Assembly (NCBI GenBank): GCA_963969495.1 | Contig: OZ018324.1 | Span: forward strand, 160,235,758-160,299,757 | Direction: 5' to 3' | Length of the DNA: 64,000 nucleotides | From: Ceratothoa steindachneri | Lineage: Eukaryota; Arthropoda; Malacostraca; Isopoda; Cymothoidae | Part shown: positions 36,146 to 48,418 of the stretch, one piece after another | Layout of the letters: every line of letters starts with the position of its first letter | Position numbering within the stretch: position 1 is the stretch's first letter | Translations under genes and position numbers: made by a program | The notes under the pieces: generated by a model | The model's database searches: none | What the model saw: the letters and a program-made list of their open reading frames with translations, nothing else | Told to the model about the DNA's origin: nothing

Positions 36146-36590
36146 TCTAAAAGGTAACCAGTCATTAGGACAAAAATTTATCTTAGCGAGTTTAGAAACC
36201 TTGCTATTATTAGCGACATCCATGTTAAGTTGCCCGAATAGAAGGGGTGAAAAGGCGATCTTGATTTCCACTCAGTTCTTCTACTCAGTATACCCGCGCT
36301 ACCAGAGCCACCAGTAGAATGATGCTAGTATCATAAAAAATTATGCCTCTCCCCCATCCTGCAATATTATCTATAAACAGTGATGACCACCGTCCCTCAC
36401 AAACACAACCACGGTGCAAGAATCGAACCTTTGCATGCCACTACGTAACTCGAAAAATTTTGCTTCCTAAGTCCATGGACACTTGCTTGATTCACTAACA
36501 ACCTTAAAGGAACCTTGAGTAGCGCACCTCTGCTAAGTAGGTCAAATTACATGCCTCAGTTTTTCCCTCTTTTACAATTCTTCTCGTCCA

Positions 36591-37255
36591 ATGAAACTCA
36601 TGCATAACTTGTACCCAACCAATCTCGTCCCCATCGGCAACGTCATTTGGGAACAAGTTATACAGAATCTGAAGGACAAGATAGGAAGTAACACCTTCAA
36701 GGTAAGGGATAGGGAATGGATCCATAACTTGATTACTCTATTAGAATTCAGATCCCAGCTTACTAGAGAGCAGTTCCTGGGTCTTCATAACAGACTTCAA
36801 CTGTTCCATTCCGTCTGGCAGTACGGTTAGTTGGCGGCAACCTCGTCCGGGAGACTTTTACCCTTTGATCTCACTTGTTACCAATAAATGGTTTAGTTTC
36901 CTTTGTCCCCATGCTAACCCGGACAGAGCGTATTGCGATCGCTCTACTTCGGGAATAGGCATCCCACCCGATAGAATCTGCCTAGCCATTCCTTTCCCGG
37001 CTTAAGAAATAGGTTCCATCATCGTTCTCAATCCATGGCCTTGCTGCTGTTCTCCAGGGCGCGCCTTTTCTCGGACAACCTTCCCGCACTTTAAAAGATC
37101 ATCCGAGGAATGATTCCCTGAACCTTCTGAGCAAGCGTTCGGGTTACACGAGATCTTTTCTCTCCCGGGCCTACCGCTCTGCCTCCTTGAATGTTATCTA
37201 TTTTACATCGGGCAACAACCACTCTCACTTCTCCTCGAAGTTCTACCAAATGTAG
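36591..37255 (+). pseudogene. retroelement RNase H-like remnant (copy 2)
   Basis: The frame at 36,591-36,830 contains LTREQFLGLHNRLQLFHSVW, an upstream segment better kept here than in copy 1. Then AYCDRS (near 36,929, usual VYCDAS), SMALLLFSRARLFSDNLPAL and a degraded tail follow. More stops are present than in copy 1. Confidence 0.45.
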
Positions 37256-38555
37256 AACATCGCCAGGCTTATTAATTTTGTGGCCTTCTTTATAAGACTT
37301 CCCTTTATGTAGGTTCAGATATGTTTTAAACATCGACTTGAACCTCCTACCGGCGACTTATACCCTTTAATCCCCCTTGTTACCTGTAAATGGAGCAGTT
37401 TCCTTCGTCCCAATGCTAACTCTGACATAGTGTACTGTGAGGCCTCAGCGTCCGACATTCTTTTCGACTACCAGACAACGCATACTACTCCGTGCCAGCT
37501 TTGACGACCCAACACTTAGTCACGCATATTTTATGCTATCGTCATCTGTACTTTCGAACAAGGACAAAATTTTCACGCAGAGCAACGGTTATCGTTTCAT
37601 CCATTCCTCTGCAAAGGCCTGTCTCTTACCTAAAGCATCATGCAAAATCTTGTCTCTTTAGACGTTCACGCGAAGGAACACTTCCATCTGGCGTCGGGAC
37701 TCTGTCATAGCCCAATTGTGTCTTACATTTCCTATTCTTTTAAAAGCCACCGTATCGCAACAAGTCATTAATATTGTAACTATAAATATTTCCGTGCGGA
37801 AAACATAATTTAAAGATCTTTCTCAATTTTGTTGATAAGTAAGTTATTTTATGAATAGCATCCATTTATCTTTATCCCAGTGCCGTTAGCAAGTTTTATC
37901 TCAATTCGAATTATAAGGGGTGACAGCTAATGTGAACTAGTGTTTATTCCCTAGTTAGTTATAAAGCCACTAAATTGTTAAAATAAATGCAATTTATTTA
38001 ACTTGAAAGGAGTAATTTACTCTCCTTACTAAACGCACCTATAATTTGTTAGGTTATATTTCTGCGATTAAGCCATTTTTGAATAGTCTCAGGGGATTAA
38101 AAAGGATCTTTTAGAGGTTAGTGTGTATTTTGGTCGCTGAAACGTCACTTGGTAGGGATCTTTAATGCCTAGTTGGCAAAGATGGTCATCCTTGTTTTCA
38201 ATAGGGTTGAATCCCTTAAGTTTGAGGGCAGAAATGAAACCTTAATATTCATTTATTATTTTGAACCGACATAAGTTTTAAGTACGAGCTGGATGATTTC
38301 ACCATTGCTGTGCTCTTGGGGAGAAAAGAAGCTACTCAGGATGTACTGAAGGAGTTTCTCAAGACTCAATTTACTATGAGGACACACCCAGAGGTCCTCT
38401 CTGTATAATTTCACTTCCCTTAACGTTGGCATTTACCACAAGCACTATTCTTTCCAAAATCTTACTTTCAGATTTAGACTCCGTTGGTCCTCAAGTCTTA
38501 TTTTTAGATAAATCAAAACTAAACATTTCTATGGTTATATTGATTTCTACTTTTT

Positions 38556-38600
38556 ATTTAGTAAATTTTACTTATTAAAAATAAGTAAAATTTACTAAAT
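38556..38600. other. perfect palindrome (21-bp arms, 3-nt spacer) at a deletion junction
   Basis: The left arm 38,556-38,576 is the exact reverse complement of 38,580-38,600, spacer AAA. The left arm continues normal A' sequence (compare the reverse copy near 62,130), while the right arm replaces the expected continuation. The sequence then jumps to ATGGCAATGAGGG further along. Confidence 0.85.
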
Positions 38601-41246
38601 TATGGCAATGAGGGTACGCATAGGTGGCCAAAGTACCAGGAACACAGCAGTACATAATCTTGACATCCTCCAGAATCGCCGCAGGCATCGTCCAAGGGAG
38701 ACTGGAAAGTAGGGGTGTCGAACTTTTAATGCCTCACGGGTAATTATAGGTCTCTGAGAGTTGCTATAAACCACAAAGCAGTCTACGACCTTTTCGCGGT
38801 TCTAGTATCACACTATGTTTCATCATAGTCATAGGAAAGAAATAGTCGCGTGGTGACGTATAAGCTAAAGCAACAAAGGCGTAGCGACAAACGTACGTAC
38901 TATCCTCCATGAGAGTAATGTCTTCGACAGAACCATCGTGCCGCTTGCCAGAGCGTTTGACCAAACTGTGGACAGAGATTCTTAAACGTTAGTGAACCCG
39001 AGAGGCTTATTGCATGAGTGGCATCACTCATAGGAAAAGGCACCGTAGAGATCGGCAGCGTTTGAAATTGTAACCGTTGTTGTCTAGGAGGGACGCTGAA
39101 CCCGGAAAAGCTTATCCATATAACATGTAATTGATTGTGTACAATCGATGGAAAAGCCAACATACAAAAATATTCCATCAAGAAACACGGTCTCATTGAC
39201 CTTTGTAATTAAACTGTCCTGCGCATCAAAACCCTCAGAATCTTAGCTTCGATCATTTGGTTTACTCTCATCTCATTTGTTTCCTTATTATAATGATCCT
39301 AGATTAAGAAAAAATACAAGAATGAATAGAAAATTATTGTGAATGTCAGAAGAGCAAAGGAATTATTAAATTAAGAAGAAATAATGTAATACAGGAGGTA
39401 GAAAACTTAAATAGAGGAGCCATTTGGTGTATCCTAACCCTTCAGGAGCAAGGTGGTATAAAGAGAAATATAAGTAATACAACCAAACTCTTTTAAACGG
39501 GTTCCTATATCTCTTCTTCCTAATTCCTCGAGCCAGAAATATTTCTCTATTCCTACATGTCGCACATACTTATGAGCTGTTATTGAACCTATAATATTTA
39601 AAGTGTGAAAAGACGGAGCAGCCAACCAGAATTTATTTTTTTTCTCTCTTCTTTCTCGGACATTGATGGTAGGTATGAGGATTTACCCCAAATAGTCATA
39701 CATACTTATTTAGTTTTATTTAGCTTTGTTTGTTTTATCTACTAAATGTAAATTCATGAGAGGTTTGTAGCGTTATGATTAGATAGATAAAGTAAAGTAC
39801 GTAACACTGCCATAGCGATCTTTATCAAGGAGGCAATATGGAGAGAAGAAGCGATAAAAGATGTACAATCTAAAGAAAAAGTTCGCTCGTCGGGGCCATG
39901 GGGCGGGAGGTTAACAAATATAAAAATAATATACAAAAAATAGTAATGTAACATAATACATTAAAATAAAGGGAATTTGAGGAATTTATTCTTATGTTGT
40001 GCTAGTTTGTTGATGATGTGCAATTTCCCCGTATATTCGACATACTTGATTTGCGAAAAATTGAAAAGTTAAGAAAATAAAGCTGTTCAATCTGCACTCA
40101 GATATTTATTAATTAGCTAAGTCGTGGTAATTTTACCTTGTTACCACGCTGCCCAAAGAAAGAGAATTACAAATATCCTACTGATGATAGGATAAATAAT
40201 TTTGAAATGATTTTCTAGGAATATTTAGAAAACGAATACTTATATTGGTAACTAAATAGAATTTTCAATAATAGATATTAATAATTTTCTTAGAATATTT
40301 CTTTTGTATATGTAATCATATAGTTTATATAAACCCATCTTTAAAAAAAATAACTCGAATTCGCATGTATACGATAAAGTAGGAGGAAGATTCTTTGTTA
40401 TCGCTATACAAGACAAAAAATTATGTTCCTATGAAGTTTTCGGAGAATTTCGTTCCGTCTCTCTTTTTATCACTTAAACATATTCATTGTTTTAGGAGAT
40501 TAAAAGTAATTAAACCAATGCCACAATCGTGGGAGGAATTTATGATATTTTATAGACTACTTTTCGAAAATAACTTAACGTCACGATTCAACTAAACTTA
40601 TGAGGTGCTGCGAAGATCCAAACTTGATGGTAGGAAGAGAACCTATATCAAATCGATATATATATATATATAGCATTAGGGTGTTTGTTTGTTATATTGA
40701 AAGTTTAGCATCTTATCTAGTAAGAACCATGGACACAAGGCCCCATGTACTCATCCTCTTAAAATTCCTCCCAAGACACACCAATAAATATTACATGTTC
40801 TTCTCAATCACCCATCTCTCACTCTCACTCTCTAACATTCACTTACATACTTCAACTCAATATAAATGATAAAGCAAAAAGTTCCATGCAATTATCCTAC
40901 GATATTCCAACGCCACCTTTAGCGCACTATATAGTTCGCTTTCCCATAAAATATTAAACCGACAGAATCATTAAGTCCATCGAAAGAGCAGAGTAGCACA
41001 GTGACATCGAAAATAGCAGGCCATAAAACTACAGGATTTCTCCGCCAAATATGAGAAGCCATTGACACTAAATTCCGCATCGGGTTGTTAGAGGGAGGGC
41101 CAAGTGCAAGGTCAAATGTTTAACAGAATTAAAGGTTTTTAAAAGACCTGTCATTCAAGAAAAACACCCCCACTTTCACTCCCACCAAAGGAGCAGTGAA
41201 TAGGTAATCTTGGTCTTGCTTTCATTCTCGTTCCTCCGCCCACCTA

Positions 41247-42239
41247 GAGCTAGCCTCTAAACTAGAGGCCCAGTCAGCTCAAGCTCGAGACGGTTACGCC
41301 GATGAGACTCCAACTCAAGGAGTTGAAACTGCATTGGCAGTCCCACTTCAGCCACGCGGAGAAACCAATAAAAAAAGAAAAATAAAAAAAATGAAGAAAA
41401 ACGACCTTAATGCAGCTCACCCCAGTGTATAGAGGATTCGAGCGTTACTGGTGCGCAAGGGAAAGTGTAAAGAGAAGAAGAGAAAAGATAAACAGAAGGA
41501 AAGATAAATAAAGATCGAAAAAAAGGAAGAAGAAGAAGAAGAAGAAAAACAAGGGAAATACGGAGACGAAAGAAAAGAAGAAGTCAAATGTGCGACGGGC
41601 AACCTTATTGGGGACTCTCAAGCACGGGCCCTGTAACCCCTGCTAGCAGCACGCCTTCGCACGAGTGTGAGGGTAACTTACCTACCAGGAAGGGGAAACC
41701 AGCAGATCAGAGTAGAGGCGGAGAAATCTCAGATTTCTGAGAACTCAGTCATTGCCCTAATGGTAAGTGGCAACGAACTCTACCTGAAGGGAGAAAGGAT
41801 AGGCCACACAGAAAGGATTCTCAACACAGTAATGGGTATTGTGGACGACTGTGGGCTAAAAACACGCAGACGTGTAGTGGTAGGGATGCTCCCGAGAAGA
41901 GGTTCAACCCGGACCGCTCACTCGAGGAACGTCTCCCTTAATCAACGCCTCGGAGATTTGTGTAGCGCGGAGGGGGTCTATTTTATGGACCCTTACCGCA
42001 CCTTCTATGGTAGAAATGATCTCTACCAAAGGGATGGAGTACATCTTTCCTTGAGAGAAAAGGCGGTACTCTGCAACATGATACAAGATTTCGTGGAACG
42101 GACCCTAAGAAGTGTCAGGCCTAGAGTGAAGACGGACGTACGCCAGTACGCCCGTGTCACTCCTGGAACGACCTTCTCAGAGGTCGCAAAGGGGAATAAC
42201 ACTGGTCCAGCAAGCAAGCCTGGAAACGGTAGAGAGTAG
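41247..42239 (+). pseudogene. LINE B ORF1: Lys-rich linker and SGNH esterase-like domain (N-terminus missing)
   Basis: One frame, broken by TAG near 41,430, TAA near 41,508 and TAA near 41,638, reads an Ala/Gln-rich start, a Lys/Glu-rich linker, then NLIGDSQARAL (block I with the catalytic Ser). After the third stop, 41,667-42,239 is open and contains LMVSGNEL (block III; Asn-Glu in place of Asn-Asp) and LYQRDGVHLS (block V). The cysteine-rich finger seen at 1,124-1,035 is lost to 5' truncation. It ends with TAG at 42,237-42,239, overlapping the upstream extension of the ORF2 frame. Confidence 0.85.
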
Positions 42240-42241
42240 GG

Positions 42242-44977
42242 AGTCCTACATTTGGAGACTCCCTGAAAGTTCTGTTCAATTCGAGGTCAATCAGGAACAA
42301 GTTTCTTGAGCTCCGTGGCCTCGTAGCAACAGAAGAACCTGAGATGGTGGCAATAACGAAGTCGTGGATAAAAACCTCCAGCCGAGATTTTGAAGGTGAA
42401 TTCACGATTCCCGGTTACCAGCTCTTCCTGAAAGATAAGCCAGACAGAAAGGGTGGCGGTGTGATGTTGTTTTTCAAAGATACTCTCAACCCGACGGATT
42501 GCAACATCGTATCCAACCATAAACTACTAGGTGTTGACCTAGAGATAGGTCCTGCCAAATACAGGACCCTGGTGCTTTATAGACCTCCTGCCCAACTCGT
42601 TAAAAAGGCCAGAGATCTGTACCAGCTACTAGGAGAACTTATCGAAGACAGAGTGTGTATCGTCATGGAGGATTTCAACACACAAGTTGACTGAGGAACC
42701 AGAGAACCCTGTGGCGAGAACGCACTACTCCTGGAGTTCGCCAACAACGAATTCCTAACTCAATGAGTGAGAGAGCCAACGAGAGGAGACAATATCCTCG
42801 ACTTGGTTTTCACCTCTGAGGATGACATCGTTGAGGACCTCTCTGTTGGCGAAGAGCTCGGTGGCAGTGACTACCGACTAATTAGATTTGTAGTCAAAGT
42901 CCCGAAGGCAGGGCCTGCAACTAGTAAATCGAGAAAAGTAGATTTGAGAAAAGCAGACTTTGCAAGTCTTCGTGCTGGACTGACTGACCCGAGGCTAAAA
43001 GTGTGCGAGGCTGTTGAAGACTCGTGGAACAGTTTCAAAACCACATTCATGAGTCTTCAATCGCGTTTCATCCCTCTGAAATGCACCCGTCGGTCTTCTG
43101 TTTAACCAAAGTGGTTTAATCGAGAAATCGGCCTTTTCCTTAGAGAGAAGAGAAATGTGTACTGGCAATCGAAGAACTCGTGTAACTTTGACGAATACCG
43201 GAGGCTAGCCAGGAGAGTGAAGTCCAGCATAAGGGTGGCTAAGCGAGACTTTGTAAAGAGAATCCCAAGGAGTTCTTTGGATATGTAAACAGCCGTATAC
43301 CAATCCATCGAACGATTAGCCAATTGAAGAATGAGGAGGGGACATTAAAGCACTCAGATGCAGAAAATACTAACCTCCTAAACGACTACGTATCTTTAGT
43401 GTTTACTGAATGAAGAGTGTGATCCCATTCCCCAGCCAACGGATTCTTACGCGGGGGAAAAGCTGGAGGATTTGGACTTTACAGAAGGGGAAATAAAAAA
43501 GAAGATCAATGACCTAATGACGAATAAGTCACCTAGCCCGGATGGGTTTCTACCTAAAGTGTTGAAAGAAGTGCACGATCAAGTGTCACGACACCTGAGC
43601 GCATTCTTCAACATGTCAATCCGGACAGAATGCGTCCCTAGAGACTGGCCTGAAGCGGAGGTGACTCCTATCTTCCAGAAAAAAGACCGTAGCCAACCGT
43701 CGAACTACCGACCTATCAGTCTGACTTCGATAGTCGGTAAACTCATGGAAAGCATGCTGGGGGACAAAATGACGTCGCATTTAGAGTCAAAGCTGCTACT
43801 AAGGAGTTCCCAGCACGGCTTCCGAAGGCAACGGCAATGCCTGACGAACCTTGTGGAATTCTTCCACTTCGTCTTCAGTGAGCACGATCGGGACAAAGCG
43901 GTGGATGTGGTGTACTTAGACTTTCAGAAAGACTTTGATAAGGTACCACACCGCCGCCTTTTACGGAAAGTGCGAGCGCCGGGCATAGACGGAAAATAAG
44001 CAGCCTGGATCAAGAACTGGCTAAGTGGCAGACGGCAACGGGTGGTGCTGAATGGGCAGGCTTCTGAGTGGGTGTCCGTTACTAGCGGAGTGCCTCAAGG
44101 TTCTGTCCCGGGACCGCTACTATTCATCATCTACGTCAACGACATGGACGGTGACATGGTTGCCAAGATTTCTAAATTTTCTAACAAAACCAAGCTTGGT
44201 ATGAACGTTGCAAAGGATGGAAATACTGCCCGCCTGCAAGAAGATCTTCGAAAGATTGGGGAATGGTCTGATACGTGGCAAATGCCTCTAAACGTAAACA
44301 AATGAAAAGTGATGCATATCGGCCACCGAAATACTTAATCACCCTATATCCTTAAGGGCACTGCTCTTGAATCCACCGACACTGAGAAGGACTTGGGTGT
44401 AACTATCACGAGTGACCTCAAGTTCTCGAAACAGTGTACTGAGTTGGAAAAGAAAGCCAAAAGGATGTTAGGGTATATAAAGCGACAGTTTGGATATCGG
44501 AACAAGGAGATAGTACTGTCTCTGTACATCTCCCTCGTCCGACCGCACCTGGAGTATGCCGTACAATTTTGGAGTCCTTCATTTTGAAAGGACATCGTGA
44601 GATTGGAACGCGTGCAAGCCAGGGCAAGCAAACTGATTTCCTCTATCAGACATAAAAGTTATGAAGATAGATTGAGAGAACTAGATATGTTGTCGCTGGA
44701 GACCCGGAAACTACGTAGTCAGCTTATCGATGTGTTTAAAATACTTCGTGGCTTCGACAGACTGGACTACTTGGATATTTTCCAGCTCAGCAAGGGGAAA
44801 ACAAGAAATCACGGATTTAAACTTGAACTGAAGCGATACCACCGTGATCTGTGTTGAAAATTCTTCAGTTACAGTATCTGTGGTAGTTGGAACGCACTTC
44901 CGACGGAAGTTTTCAACAGTGAATCTGTTGACCGGTTCAAGTCAAGACTAGATAAAGTCTTTCGAAATCGCTGTTAA
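42242..44977 (+). pseudogene. LINE B ORF2: endonuclease and reverse transcriptase
   Basis: The frame is open from 42,242 into FNSRSIRNKFLELRGLVA and ITKSWI, the start of the L2/CR1 endonuclease, and stays mostly in one frame to TAA at 44,975-44,977. Stops occur at 42,692, about 42,764, 43,103, 43,997, 44,303 and about 44,585. A deletion near 43,245 and a 4-bp duplication near 43,410 give a temporary frameshift. Endonuclease boxes are damaged: MEDFNTQVD (usual GDFN) and SDYRLI (usual SDHR). RT motif A is YLDFQKDFDKVPH. The catalytic box reads SNKTKLG where FADDTKLG is expected, so both metal-binding aspartates are lost. It retains GEKLEDLDFTEGEI, deleted in LINE A. Confidence 0.85.
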
Positions 44978-45033
44978 GATCCTCGCGAGTGATCTTCGAG
45001 GTTGCCAACAGACACTTTTGATGATTGCGCCAA

Positions 45034-45076
45034 AAGTACCCTCCTTATATGGACCGTAAGGTCTTCTATGGTACTT
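45034..45076 (+). other. LINE B 3'-terminal hairpin
   Basis: AAGTACC (45,034-45,040) pairs with GGTACTT (45,070-45,076). Compared with LINE A one G-C pair has become A-T on both arms, so pairing is kept. Confidence 0.6.
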
Positions 45077-45489
45077 ATTTTCCTTGTAGCAACTTGTTCC
45101 ACTCTTGACCATCGAAGTAGAATACAAATGGTGCTAATTACCATGAAATTTTGTAGGCCTACAATTTTCCATCTGTGGACTGATGATTGTCCACCTCGTA
45201 CAATCATAATCGCGTTGCAAGAATCAAATAATTGATGCTACTTCGAAACTTGACAAATTTTGTTTATTACATTCAAGGATGCTCACTTAATTTACTAAGA
45301 GCTGGAAAGGAACCTCCACTAGCAAACCTCAGCCAGGTAGATCAAATTGCATGCCTCATTTTCCTCTTTCACAAGAACTTTCATCTGCAAGCCATATTCT
45401 GCCTTGCCTGCTTGTCCCTATGAAAGATGCAAAGGAAGAAGTAATTAGAGCTCTATTTTAACCAGAATCTTCTATCTTATCTCGATATC

Positions 45490-46795
45490 GCCCCTAATAA
45501 ATCATAATTTATGGAATTGTGCGATTTTTGTGTTACCAACAGAAAAAAAAACAAAAGGCCGATTCAAATTAAATTGAAATCGGTGGCACACAAAAATAAG
45601 ATGTGCTTTTTCTTGAGGAAAAATGGCAGACTCGTAACATATCGTTACAGCTTATTTATTTTTGGATTAGCAATCTCACCTTTGATTTTTTATTACGTTC
45701 TTAAGCACCGGCTTAGTCTTGACTGTAATGACTTTTGCACTCAAACCTTAAAAAATTATTTCTATGTAGACAATTTAATAGTTACGAACTCCGATCCTCG
45801 AATTCTGAAACAAATTTCATTGACCTAAACATATGGCTAAAAGAGGCTGGAATTGAACTAAGGTTCATTGTTTCAAATGATAAAAAACTTAGATCACACT
45901 TCGAAGCGGAAAACAAAGGCCCCAACCATGATTCTAGAATACAAAGGGTTTTAACTTACCTATTCGATGTGGAAAGTGATTTATTAACCACGACTCTAAG
46001 CCATCGTCAAAATAAAAAGAAACATCCTCTCACAAATTTCCAAAGTCTTCGATCCCTTTGGTTTGTTCCTGCATGTAATCATATGTGGTAGGCTCTTAAG
46101 GCAAACTCTATGGACTCAAAGGATTAGGTGGGATGAAGTAGTTAGCGCGCCTGAACTTAAAACGTGGGAATTATGTAATTTCACCCGATTTGAAATTTTC
46201 GCGTTTTGCCTTAGAGGACGACGATAGGACTGAGCTTAAAAACCTTTGCAACGTGAGCAAGGTATGGTATGGGTTTTTGATCTATTCTCTGTCCCTTAAT
46301 GTTAGACACTTATTATTTGTCAAATCAAATGTTGCCCCACATTGTAGTCGAAATTTCCCCTCTTAGAACTGATGAGCGGTAGTTATAGCGTTTAAAACTC
46401 TTCTCCAATTCCTCGGATTATGCTTAAACCCCTTCAAACCGATTGAAATATTTGTCGACAACCAAATTGTTCTGTCTTGGGTTCTAAATGCTTTTACTTA
46501 GCCAAAACAAAAGTCTGTATTGGTTAAGAACCGGCTTCAGGACATAAAACTGATCTGGGAAGAACTACTGAACAAACATAAAATCAATATTTCATTAAAC
46601 TAGGTGGTTTCATAATTCGTGGCATGCCCTTTAACGAATTCACTAGCACACTTAACTTTTTGTCCACGGACCTTCAAGGGTTGCATTCAATCTGGGGTTT
46701 TGCCCCTAACCTGAGCCTCATAATAAGCAAAGGTAGAATAGCCAAATCCACTCACTACGATTATAATGTAATTAACATCTTCTTGCTAGGTAAAA
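45490..46795 (+). pseudogene. BEL/Pao pol remnant, copy 3
   Basis: The best RT stretch of the family here: 45,511-45,828 reads IQIKLKS, YRYSLFIFGLAISP and YVDNLIVTNSDPR (YVDN at 45,763-45,774), with DCNDFCTQTLKNYF before it. An RNase H piece with VLGSKC-like and IWEELLNKH phrases follows out of frame (46,380-46,600), then GMPFNEFTSTLNFLSTDLQG (46,621-46,680). The block stops before the integrase finger at the junction with part A. Confidence 0.75.
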
Positions 46796-46879
46796 TTCTC
46801 AGTGGTGTAGAAGCTTTGAGATCATTTGCTGGGTGAGAAAGTTTGAAGGGCACCATTGTACAAAATGCCAGAGATAAAG

Positions 46880-47080
46880 ACCAACATCTCGAACGAGTTC
46901 TCTAGCTCTAATCCGGATAGGCTCTTTCTCATTGGGTTGGGCTTGTTAAATATTGGCAGCGTTCCAAATGAGAATCCTTTATGGCCTGGGAATACGCTAA
47001 ATATGGAAACATTTCCCCATAAAACATTTGTTGTATTGCACATAATCAATGACAAAGCCAAAATACAAAGATTTCCATAA
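46880..47080 (+). pseudogene. unrecognised conserved frame in module A, copy 3 (frameshifted)
   Basis: NIGSVPNENPLWPGNTLNME and neighbours match copies 1 and 2. The frame ends early at an in-frame TAA after KIQRFP, and the later codons continue in another frame. Confidence 0.35.
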
Positions 47081-47639
47081 AAAACAAGATTACAATATCC
47101 AAAAGCATTTCACTCTCCATTGATCATATGTATTTCCTTTATTTGTCTTGCAATTTGATGAATGGGAAGTTTTCTCCCGTATTTGGGTGACACTCAACTT
47201 GCCTTCCATTAGGATGACTTACTCTTAGAGTTTATGAAAGTCATTTCTATTCGATTGCTATGCCTAGATTCTCTTTAATTTATTAAACAATTAGAAATGG
47301 CACAGAATTTTTATATTTGGCGCAAGTGTAAATTGTATTAATATTCGGTACAACTTCTACAGGGATTTGCAAAAGTTGTGTTCACTTGTTTTTTCATCTT
47401 TCGAAAGGTTTAATTGGATGATAAAAAAGGTTCCGTCAAACAAACTTAATGTTTTACTTGTACAGCAAGTGTCCTCAAAACGTCTTTTTCATTGTGTGTC
47501 AAGTTGGACGTGAAAAGAATCGGGATCTCTGTTTTCCTGCGCGTAGGCCGCAACAAGCCCGTACTCTGACCAAGAAATTCATACCCTTGAAGAGAATAAT
47601 CACAAAGAAGGTGCACTACGTTTTCAGCAGGACCACACG

Positions 47640-47930
47640 GATCACACGGCCAAGACAGTGGAATAGTGAATGAGGTCGAACATGAACTTATGCCCGACGA
47701 ACATTTGGCTGCCGCAGTCTACAGTTAAATTTCGTCGAAATACAACGTTTTAACACATTTCGAAGGCAATTCTTTCAAGGTCCGCCACAACACCTTAAAA
47801 GAGCTTAAGTTATCCCTCCGTCAACCGCGTGTGGACCAGGATGGGTAAAAACATCGTCTTCAACGTGTGCGCGGCCTTCGGGTCTTGCGGCGAGCGCGTG
47901 GTCGCCGCCAAGGGTGGTCACATTGATTAA
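47640..47930 (+). pseudogene. Tc1/mariner-type transposase C-terminal scrap
   Basis: Reading FWPPQS near 47,690 (with frameshift), two stops, then VFNVCAAF and ERVVAAKGGHID to TAA at 47,928-47,930 resembles the C-terminus of Tc1/IS630-related transposases, where a PxSPDLNP box precedes a final GGHI. Copies 1 and 2 have a short deletion at this spot but share the flanking sequence, so the scrap is probably ancestral to module A. Confidence 0.45.
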
Positions 47931-48315
47931 TATTAAAATTCAAACAGGCATTTATATGTTAAAAAAATAAAAGCTTCTCTAACTCTATCAAAACTATCAT
48001 TGTGTCCTCTTTCGTGTGATACGTAACGAGTGTAACAGGACTTTTGCAATACCCGGTATTCTCTCTATATTGTTTCTCTTGCCAATTCCATATTCAAGAT
48101 TTTAAGTTTTCCCACCAAGATTGATTGCGGAACAATTAGATTTTTTGTTCTCTTTGCACTTGAAATAAAGATTGTTGTTTCGAACTCGTTATTACCATTA
48201 GATCTCTCTGCTAATTGCCTACCATATTTTACTCATCTTGTTTTCTTTTAATTTACATTTTTTCATTATAGTCTGCGAAACCTGTAGAAGTAAATTTCAA
48301 TTTGAAGGATAAACA

Positions 48316-48341
48316 TGTAGTGTACAATCACTGCACACACA

Positions 48342-48418
<77 letters not shown>

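Larger units (their letters stand above)
36146..40139 (+). repeat. Macro-repeat unit 2, RNase H-bearing stretch and A'-B' module
   Basis: Homologous to 16,736-21,186. It has only one copy of the second RNase H-like segment. A deletion around 38,600 removes the part of A' upstream of ATGGCAATGAGGG and is marked by a palindrome (38,556-38,600). The A' and B' parts (38,600-40,130) otherwise match. Confidence 0.7.
41244..45098 (+). mobile_element. LINE B: L2/CR1-like LINE with partial ORF1 and ORF2
   Basis: It runs from inside ORF1 to a 3' end near CTTGTTCC, where the macro-repeat resumes. CCAC occurs at both edges (41,240-41,243 and 45,099-45,102) and may be a short target duplication. It is the most complete LINE in the window and overlaps LINE A over the whole of the latter. 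Confidence 0.85.
40140..46795 (+). repeat. Macro-repeat unit 2, C' module and BEL block, with LINE B inserted
   Basis: Order as in 2,612-5,780. LINE B interrupts it between CCGCCCAC (41,243) and CTCTTGACC (about 45,100), a site continuous in units 0 and 1 near 3,735 and 24,845. The block ends early, at GGTAAAATTCTC near 46,795, and joins straight to part A of copy 3. The integrase finger present in units 0 and 1 is missing. Confidence 0.75.

Noticed and set aside
39754..39954. Minus-strand hydrophobic frames in B/B' modules (also 49,359-49,580 and 32,474-32,817) as membrane proteins
   Set aside because: AT-rich sequence gives Ile/Phe/Leu-rich frames by chance; starts, ends and frames are not kept between copies.
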